Source of the DNA: Sapria himalayana
Taxonomy: Eukaryota > Streptophyta > Magnoliopsida > Malpighiales > Rafflesiaceae
Direction: 5' to 3'
Assembly (NCBI GenBank): GCA_029783825.1
Contig: JAREIK010000379.1
Location: 163,340 to 227,339, forward strand
DNA: 64,000 nucleotides
The translations under genes were made by a program, and so were the position numbers. Shown piece by piece: positions 56,841 to 64,000 of this stretch; position 1 is the stretch's first letter; each line of letters starts with the position of its first letter. The notes beneath the pieces were generated by a model. That model was not told the DNA's origin, made no database searches, and worked only from the letters and a program-made list of their open reading frames with translations.

Positions 56841-59800
56841 TAGACCTCATGTTTTTTTTCTTTTTTCATCCTTATCCATGTAGCTAACCCTTATCGGACT
56901 GCAAGCAGAAATAAAATCACTTTCTCTCTTTATCTCTTCTAATATTCTTTCGGCATTCATCGGTGAGCCCTCATACTTGTTTTTGTTTCTCGCATTCCAG
57001 ATGCACCAAACTGTTATATGCGGGATACAATTTATTATCCATTTAAGGATTTTGTTTTTTTTAGGCTTTTGACTCCAAATTTTTTAACATGCTCTTCAAT
57101 GTTAGAGTGTTTGTTTCCAAGTTCACGTCTGATTCTAATTTATTTCATACCTCTATCACTATCTTATCCTTAGAGAAAAGGTGATCCATCGTTTCTATGT
57201 TAGTTAAATAACATTCACATCTAATTGTTAACCTTACTTTTTTCTTTTGTATGTTCTCATTCACTGAGATAGTATCTGTAAAAAGCCTCCACGTAAATAT
57301 GCTAATCTTGTGGGGTATTTCTTTCGCCCATATTCCTTTAAAAATCTCTAGTGGTTGCCTTTTTTTTCTGACTAAAAATTTTGCACTCTTTAAGGTAAAA
57401 TATCTTTGTGCATTTAAAGTCCATTTTCAACCACTATCACTCTATGTTATATGATTTTCAACTAGTCCTTTATGTTTCTTCATTAGCTTTCAGCTTTTTG
57501 ATGCCTTTTTTGGATCTTTGAGTACCTTGTTCCTCTGACAGTATTTGGCTCTTACATACCTTGCCCAAAGCCTACTGTTTTCTTTTATCCTCCACCAATT
57601 TTTACAGGCCTAAGCTTTAGATAGATCATTTAGACTTGAAAAACCTAAGCCCGCTTCTTCTTTAGGAAAGCATAAATCCTCTCATATTTTCTAGTGTAGT
57701 TTATTTTTTCCTTCCTTTTTATCTCATAAACAGTTAAACATTTCTCTCTCTAGTTTTTTAATGACCGATTTTGGTATTTGCACAATCATTAGTATCTGCA
57801 CTAGTGTGTCATGTAGGACATATATAATTAGCATGATTCTTTCTGTCATGCTTAATAGATCTTTCTTCCAACCAGCAATCTTTGCTCTTAATTTTTTCAT
57901 CAGAAATGATAAATATTCCTCCCTAAGCCTTCCTTTGTAGATTGGGCACCCCATGTATATTATTGTCCTTTCTTTTTGGGCAAATTCTGTTATTCTTCTA
58001 ATTTTAAGTGTTATTTTGTCTAATATTTTCTTTGATATCATAAATTGATATTTATTCTTGTTAAGTCTTTGTCTTATTTCTTCTTCCAGTACTTGGAGAA
58101 GCCTCATCTAATTTTTCATGGTTGAGCTACTAGCATTAATAAAGATGATCACATCATCTGTATATGCCAGGCAGCTCACATTAGGTATATTTTTAGGCTG
58201 CTTATAAGTTATGATGTTACCGATTCTCATTTCCTCTTTTAAATTAAAAATTAATATTTCTAGATAAATATTAAATAAGGAATGTGAGAGAAGGTTTCTT
58301 TGTCTTAAATCTCTTACTGTTTTGAATTCACCTCCTACTTGACTATTTATTAGAATTTTTACTTATTCTCTTGGGATGCATCTAAACATTAAATTTATCC
58401 AGAATTTCGAGAAGCTCATCTTCCTCATCACATACTATAATGTATCTCATTCAACCTTGTCAAATGCCTTTGACAGATCAAACTTTAGAGTTACATTATG
58501 CCCCCTAGTTTTAACTCCTAAATCTCTCATCAATTCGGAGGCTAGGTTAATGTTTTTCATCATTAACCTATCCTGAACAAAACCAGCTTGTTCCGTAGAA
58601 ATGTTGAAGGAGAGAAGCCTGCTAATCCTATTTTGTAGAAGTTTAGATAGAATCTTATAAATGGAATTGTATAGACTTATCGGCCTGTATTCCTCACATT
58701 TTTGTGGGTTTTTCTGTTTTGGAATTAAAACAATAAATGAGCTTACTTAAGCTTTTGTAATTTCTGCTTCTGCAAAAATTCATGCAATAGCTGTGACCAC
58801 CTCCTTTTTTATGATATTTCAACAATATTGGTAGAATTTATTTTTTCATCCATCCGATTCTGCAGTACTATCTTTGGTTATATCAAACTCTACCTCTTTA
58901 ATCTATTTTTCACTTGGGATCTTTTTTAATGCTTCATTATCCTCTGCCGAAACTTTCTTTTCAATGACTCATTAATTATTTCCCTTTTCGGTTAATATTT
59001 TCGCATAGGCGACTCTTAAAATATTCTTCTAATTCAATTTTTACATCTTCTTTTTCCACCAAATCTTTATTAATTGATTTTATACCTTTTATTTTTTGTT
59101 TTTGCAGTTTGATTTTTGCCATGATATTGAAGAACTTTGTGTTTTTATTATCATCTTTCAGCCATTTGATCTTAGTCTTTTGTTTCCAGTAGACCTCTTC
59201 CATGTGCAACCTAAGTCTTAGCTTTGCTTTCGCTTTGCTAACCTTTACTCTCAATACTTCATATTGTGATTCCTCAAACTGTGCTTCTAAAGTAGCTGCT
59301 TTATTTTCTAATTCTTGTATCTTTTTAGTGATATTTCCGAATGATTCTTTATTCCATGCTCCTAGTAGAAATTTTAGGCTACGTAGTTTTATTGCCAAAA
59401 TCTGCATGGATTACCCCTAGCCGGTTTATCTCATGTGTATATAATATTTTGTCAATGTTTTTATGTATTCCTCACATGTTTTGAAATTTAAATTTTTTGT
59501 GATTCTTTTCTCTCTTTTCAAAATACATCAGAGTCGGATTATGATCTAAACATCTTCTGTTTAAATGTTTAACTTTTAATCCATCAAACTTGTCCATACC
59601 TTCCATATTGAATAGCACCCGGTCTAACCTGGACCAGATACCTCATCTCCTTTTTTAGTTATTACACCATGTATAATCCGAGCCCAAATAGTCTGCCGCT
59701 ATAAAATTAGCGTTGGCTATGGCCTAATTAAACTGGGCAATTGCTATCGGATCAGGAGGCCTTCCTCCTTTTTTTCTATAGGGTTCCTTTTCACATTGAA

Positions 59801-60192
59801 GTCTCCCCTAGGGATTCAATGAATTTTTCTTTTGGTCATATCTCTCATCTCCTGCCATAATAATTTTCTATCCTCCTTTGCATTACTCGCATATACAACT
59901 AAAATAATCATTTATGAGTTCCTTCCTATCTTGAAATTGACTATTTGATCAGCTTCAGAGAGAATCTCAATATTCATGGAATTACTCCACATAAGTAATA
60001 GCTTACCATTAGAATTAGAAAATGTATTATCTAGACCAATCTGCCTCTTTTATTTTACTAATTGGTTGACATTAACTATTGGTTCAGTTATTGTTATCAT
60101 TTTAATTTTATATAACTTGATAAGTTTTTTATCCTATTTATTGGTGGGATATTCATTATCCCTCTTATATTTCAATATAAACTATTATTCAT
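56841..60192 (-). pseudogene. L1 ORF2 endonuclease and reverse transcriptase (decayed)
   Basis: N to C on the minus strand: ORF2 starts MNNSLYWNIRGIMNIPP at 60192 (endonuclease), RGDFNVKRNPIEKKGGRPPD near 59790, SRLDRVLFNMEG (59600-59640). A coiled, charged linker KIQELENKAATLEAQFEESQ lies near 59290. Reverse transcriptase follows: CEEYRPISLYNSIYKILSKL (58640-58700), LKFDLSKAFDKVE (58445-58485), and the catalytic motif reads YTDDVIIF near 58160 instead of YADD. KNKYQFMISKKILDK and YMGCPIYKGRLREEYLSFL (57920-58050) belong to the thumb region. A zinc-binding region follows to 56850. Several stops and frameshifts are present. Confidence 0.8.
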
Positions 60193-60470
60193 TTCTACGT
60201 AATTCTAGTGGTTTTAATGTTAAAGTATTTTATGTTAAAGTATTTTTTCATATTTCTAGGAGACTTACTTGAACTAGGAATTTGCTCCAATTTTCTTGCT
60301 AAATTTTATTGAATTTTATCAAATTTTAATGTCATACTTCTGATTTCGTTTAGAGCCATGTCTCTAGTGTTTGGCTCACCTTTGAGCATGGTTTGTTTAT
60401 ACATATAATCATATGATTTGTTCCAATCTTGCTTATATTTATCCTTGCTAATGCAAACCAAAGGCTAGCT
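60185..60470 (-). pseudogene. L1 ORF1, C-terminal fragment
   Basis: The end of ORF1 left after 5' truncation. It gives KDKYKQDWNKSYDYMYKQTM, then DMALNEIRSMTLKFDKIQ and SSSKSPRNMKK, matching the order in the first L1 (RYKEDWDKFTREQVMEAIKR, then NPQRNMKK). It ends with TAA at 60185-60187, overlapping the ORF2 start by 8 nt. Confidence 0.65.
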
Positions 60471-60737
60471 TTTAGATATCTTGGTTATATAATTTGTCAT
60501 TCCACAAAATATTCACATCTATGTTTAAATATCAATTAATTTTATTATGTTGTTTTTTCATAAAAATACTTATTGTTTGTCTTTTTAGATTTTATTAATT
60601 TGTTTTCAAATATTTATTTTAATTTTTTTATTATTATACTTTTTAAAACATGCATGAATTATGACTAGTCTATGTTAATTGATTAAACTCTCACTTAATA
60701 TTACTTTATTGTTTTCAAATATTTTATTTTATTAAAA
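60471..60737 (+). repeat. Duplicated Harbinger flank, copy 1 (right part)
   Basis: This continues copy 1 after the L1. It starts with the target duplication TTTAGATATCTTGG and matches 60857-61120, including CATTCCACAAAATATTCAC, AAAACATGCATGAATTATG and ACTAGTCTATGTTAATTG. Confidence 0.8.
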
Positions 60738-61120
60738 TAAAAAAACAGACATCTTAATGCTGAAAGCAAATTGCTTTCAGCAAAAAGTTATACAAACAAA
60801 CACACCCTATATTTCTTAATGTCAGTAATTATTTTTTTAGACACACCTAAACTTTTTTTAGATATCTTGGTTATATATTTTCTCATTCCATAAAATATTC
60901 ACATCTATATTTAAATATAAATTAATTTTATTATGTAATTTTTTCATAAAAATACTTATTATTTGTTTTTTTAGATTTTATTATTTTGTTTTCAGACATT
61001 TATTTCAATTTTTTTTAATAATTATATTTTTCAAAACATGCATGAATTATGACTAGTCTATGCTAATTGATTAAACTCACTTAATATTTCTTTATTATCA
61101 TTGAATAATATTTTATTTTA
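60738..61120 (+). repeat. Duplicated Harbinger end plus flank, copy 2 (uninterrupted)
   Basis: The intact second unit, with the Harbinger-like terminus (hairpin around GAAAGCAAATTGCTTTC, CACACCC) followed by the flank without any L1. It represents the pre-insertion arrangement of the site. Confidence 0.8.
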
Positions 61121-61249
61121 AATTATAAAAAGCCTATTTGACTTATTAGAATCAATTTTAAAGGTTTGCAAATATTACTTTCTTTTTTTAATAGGTATTA
61201 GTAGTGAAAAGGTTGTAAGCAAAAGTAAAATCTAAGTTTGTTCTTTTCA

Positions 61250-61640
61250 TTTCATATTCCTTTCTCCAAATTATATTCTCCATGATATATCTCATAATCT
61301 TTATTACTTGCTCTTACATGCTCGTTTAAATCTTACTAATTATGGTGATTTTTTTATTTGGTATACTTTATACAAATTTATCAATATCATTCCAAAAAAT
61401 TTTATTTTTTTTTTCACTGAGTTCTACTTTTAGAGCATTGATACTATTCATATTTAATATCTTTTCATTCATTACTTGTTAGATTGTTATAAGTTTATAA
61501 CTAGTTTTCTTGATTTATATTAATTTTTTTTTAAGTCTTCGTTCACAATCATTCTAATATTGTTTTTATTTATCTTTTTGCTCATATACTATAATTTATT
61601 ATTATTAATCTCTCGAATTTTTTCACCCTTCTAGCTGGAC
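61250..61640 (-). pseudogene. Possible RTE LINE endonuclease relic
   Basis: On the minus strand, with frame changes, FWNDIDKFV then SIPN near 61390-61430, and DLNEHVRASNKDYEIYHGEY near 61290-61350. RTE endonucleases have the order FWxDxDxLVxxIP, then GDLNGHVGxxxxGYExxHGG. The match is short and broken. It may belong to the same family as 39350-40930. Confidence 0.4.
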
Positions 61641-63148
61641 TATAATAAACATTTTATGTTAATATTTTTATGTTTTAGGATATTAATAACTCTAAGTACT
61701 TATTATTAAATTACCCAATATTCTAAGAACCTATTATAAACTACCAACTTGAGCTAACCTTTTGATCCACCCTCATCCAAAAAAAGGTGAAAACCTTTGC
61801 TTTTTCATCATTACAACCAGATTGCTTTGCAGTGGCTTTTTCCAAATCACTACATTCGAAATTTCAGATAATGTAGCATGTAGTTTAAAAAGTGTAATTT
61901 TCTAGCACAAACATTTATCAGTAATTAAAGATTTCTAAAACAGTTATAACAAGTTTATTAGGACTAGTTGTCTACTTGATATCATCCTTTTTGATTCAAT
62001 CTTGGGACTAGCAATGTAAGTGTAACTCACATAGCTGGAGGAAACATATATATATATATATATATATATAAACACATATACCCACCCTCTCATTCTTACC
62101 CACACAAACACACTCTCCTCCTTTATTTGAGCTTGGAAATGGGATCAACAATCAAACATAGCTCAAGTAGAGATCAACTAATATTCTTTGATTTCTAAAT
62201 AGTTTATGTTCCCAGAGATCTACTAATATAGATTTCATGAATTGCTTGAGTTAATGTCAACTCACTTTTACACTAGAGTGTAATAATACATTTTTTTTCA
62301 TCATTTTCTTGCACAACTAGGGCAAGGACTTAGTTTGACCAATATAATCACTCATTGATTGAGGTATATATTGATATAGATTGGGCAGAGTGTGTGGGTA
62401 ACATACATCTTCTTTCACAACTAAGAAATTATAAATCATATCAAAATCAAGTACATTGATATAGTACAAAAACTTTAGTATTGGTTGTTGTAGATGTGAT
62501 GTTGATACATTAGTTGCTGGATGAATATAGTGTATCTATGGACATATCTGTGGGATTTTGATGTGATAATATTAATAAGTCTATAATAAAAATTGTGATA
62601 TTAAGTCTGTAATATACAAAGTTATTATTATTATAGGTTGTATATCATATGTATTTTTTTCAATGTAATTTTAATGTACATACAAAATTTATTGAGGTTT
62701 ATAATTATTTTATCAAAAAATATATTTAGGATATTTTAATTTTAAAATAAAGTCAGTACCTAGAGAACCACTAGTATATATTTTAATGAATTATTTATGT
62801 TGATCCCAACTCTTTTTTTCTTTCAAACTTGGCTTATTATATATGGACACTCAAGCTTGAAAGAGGCATTAAGATTATTTAGTTTAGTTTTTTTTTCTAT
62901 GTTAATTGTATCATATGAATAGTCCACATTATAAATATGCTCCTATCATTTGCATATTCTATTTATGTTAACAATAACGTTTTACCCATTTTGAGTTTTT
63001 TGGTTACAGATAAGATTACTTCTGCTATTTTCTCATTTTCAAAATCAATTCATTTGTATTGTTTCTCCTCTAATATAAATGAATTTGTATTTTATATTTA
63101 CTTGTTACAACATCAAGCATCTGATTATTGTCAATAATCATTATGCAG
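61641..63148. other. Unassigned AT-rich DNA
   Basis: No transposon domain or long open frame was recognised. A (TA)n run lies at 62045-62071. The absence of recognisable elements means it could be old intron or intergenic DNA. The stretch ends TCATTATGCAG, a plausible splice acceptor. Confidence 0.4.
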
Positions 63149-63201
63149 TCCCCAATGATACTATCTCCACGAGACTCTGACACTTTTCGTGCAGGCAGAG
63201 T
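63149..63201 (+). CDS. Candidate short exon, gene unknown
   Basis: A 53-bp stretch between TTATGCAG and GTAAGTTC. Only one frame is open, reading SPMILSPRDSDTFRAGRV. The donor matches the consensus closely, and the following 200 bp are T-rich like a plant intron. I do not recognise the peptide and found no second exon. It does not match the part of REN1-type proteins expected after the exon at 24001, so a link to that exon is unsupported. Chance splice-like signals are common in AT-rich DNA. Confidence 0.25.
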
Positions 63202-63439
63202 GTAAGTTCTCAGTTATTTATATGTGCTGTTTGGCTTCTTTTTGTATAAATTTCAGCATTAAACTGCAACATACATCTTTAGCTGTTTTAGGATGTGCTT
63301 TTAGGCCTACTATATGCTAGGAATGCATATGAAATTATTTGTTGAACTTGTAAGCCACATTGAGCAGTTCTGGTGTTAATTCCTTGATGCTTGACGAACA
63401 ATTAAATCAAAAATCAACAAAAAATATCTAATAAAACCC
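63202..63439. other. Non-coding DNA
   Basis: T-rich sequence after the candidate exon. No element recognised. Confidence 0.5.
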
Positions 63440-63592
63440 AATAAATAAATGAGTGCATAAGAGACTTTTATATAATAGACTATTCGGATTGAGGTAGCCA
63501 ACAATTTGGGTGATATCATTTATAATGTAATAAATAGAAAAAAAACAAAAAAAAAACATAAATATTGTAAACTATAATATCCTCCTCAAATC
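63440..63592 (-). repeat. Copia 3' LTR (partly defined)
   Basis: On the minus strand a polypurine remnant TTGAGGAGGAT (near 63590-63600) is followed by TATTATAG and AT-rich LTR-like DNA. Only this end of the LTR can be placed; the 63440 limit is approximate. Confidence 0.4.
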
Positions 63593-64000
63593 GGTACGTA
63601 AAGATGCACATCAAACTTAGATGAAAAGAAATAAAATTGAGACATTTTCGATATTTTTATGGAGATGTTTATTGAATTTTTATATGTTTTGTATAATATA
63701 TTCATGAATTTTTTTTCTAAAAAATTTTTTTATATGTTTTGTATGCTCGTAAAATATTAGATTTGATGCAATATGTTTTATAATTTGATTATTACAGTAA
63801 ATAGTTGTGAGAGAAAATATAGATATCTGATCTCCTTGAGTAGGTATTATATCCAAAATATTTTATTTTTTCAGGAAATAAAATTATCTTCAAGAAAAAT
63901 ATAAAATACTCATATTAGACATCATCTATGTGCAAGTTGGTGCACAAGTAAAATATAAATATCTAGCTAATTGTAAATATTTATAATCTTTGAAAGATAT
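63593..64000 (-). pseudogene. Copia RNase H end, cut by window edge
   Basis: The C-terminal RNase H of a copia polyprotein on the minus strand. TTIYCNNQIIKHIASNLIFY (about 63750-63810) matches the LYCDNQAAxxIAxNPVFH block, with the catalytic Asp changed to Asn. EHTKHIKKFF follows (HERTKHIEVDCHF). Near the end CASLRTDLRRIL leads into the polypurine tract. Stops interrupt it. The rest of the element lies beyond the window. Confidence 0.6.

Larger units (their letters stand above)
50003..60470 (-). mobile_element. L1 LINE, 5'-truncated, with hAT nested in its 3' UTR
   Basis: The second L1 of the window, same subfamily as 14373-20917. Its 3' end is marked by a T-run at 50003-50010. Its 5' end at 60470 falls inside ORF1. 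The target duplication is TTTAGATATATTGG (49989-50002) and TTTAGATATCTTGG (60471-60484). The 3' UTR is split by hAT copy B at 50088-55397. Its own length is about 5.15 kb. Confidence 0.85.

Noticed and set aside
24001..63201. Joining the RhoGAP exon to the candidate exon at 63149 as one gene
   Set aside because: The peptide at 63149 does not resemble the sequence expected after that RhoGAP exon, and no intermediate exon was seen.
1..64000. Organelle-derived DNA, tRNA or rRNA genes, endogenous pararetrovirus
   Set aside because: No tRNA cloverleaf, conserved rRNA block, plastid gene, or caulimovirus-type domain order was recognised on either strand.

Overview
This window looks like nuclear DNA from a flowering plant. 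It is very AT-rich and poor in genes, and it is filled with old, decayed transposable elements of typical plant families: Ty1-copia and Ty3-gypsy retrotransposons, L1 LINEs that carry a C-terminal RNase H domain (a plant trait), an RTE-type LINE, hAT and PIF/Harbinger DNA transposons, and MITEs. The species cannot be named from the sequence. No tRNA, rRNA, CRISPR or bacterial-type operon was seen.

The only convincing host-gene sequence is one 244-bp exon at 24001-24244 (+). It encodes the end of a RhoGAP domain of the REN1 type, has an open frame and has both splice signals. A much weaker 53-bp exon candidate lies at 63149-63201 (+). If these belong to real genes, most of the window is intron filled with transposons.

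Layout. 1-3200: diverged direct repeat (about 1.1 kb per copy), the second copy split by a 789-bp MITE. 5095-6735: Harbinger transposase relic and terminal repeats. 6819-9801: hAT copy C. 10043-10370: GTGC-rich tract. 10568-10941: Tourist-like MITE. 11274-23654: Ty1-copia element whose integrase is split by a full-length L1 (14373-20917) and whose protease/pre-integrase region is present three times in tandem. 24001-24244: REN1-like exon. 24578-24900: hAT end with G-box palindromes and a 19-base G run. 25080-26500: copia relic. 26540-30120: truncated hAT, gypsy internal-LTR-internal segment, second hAT family. 31500-34076: copia. 34140-37349: hAT copy A. 37560-39200: copia with start of its LTR. 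39350-40930: RTE LINE.

41011-61120 is a layered stack. A PIF/Harbinger element (41011-49939, ends flanked by TAT) holds a complete copia (41769-46835, 5-bp duplication GTATT) inside its transposase gene. Its right end plus flank was duplicated in tandem. An L1 (50003-60470, 14-bp duplication) landed in the first copy. hAT copy B (50088-55397, 8-bp duplication ACTTGCTA) landed in that L1's 3' UTR. A 1.7-kb non-autonomous hAT (52320-54004, 8-bp duplication with one mismatch) landed inside hAT B. The window closes with an RTE endonuclease relic, unassigned AT-rich DNA and the 3' end of one more copia (63440-64000, minus). Nearly all element genes carry many stops and frameshifts, so no transposition protein here looks functional.
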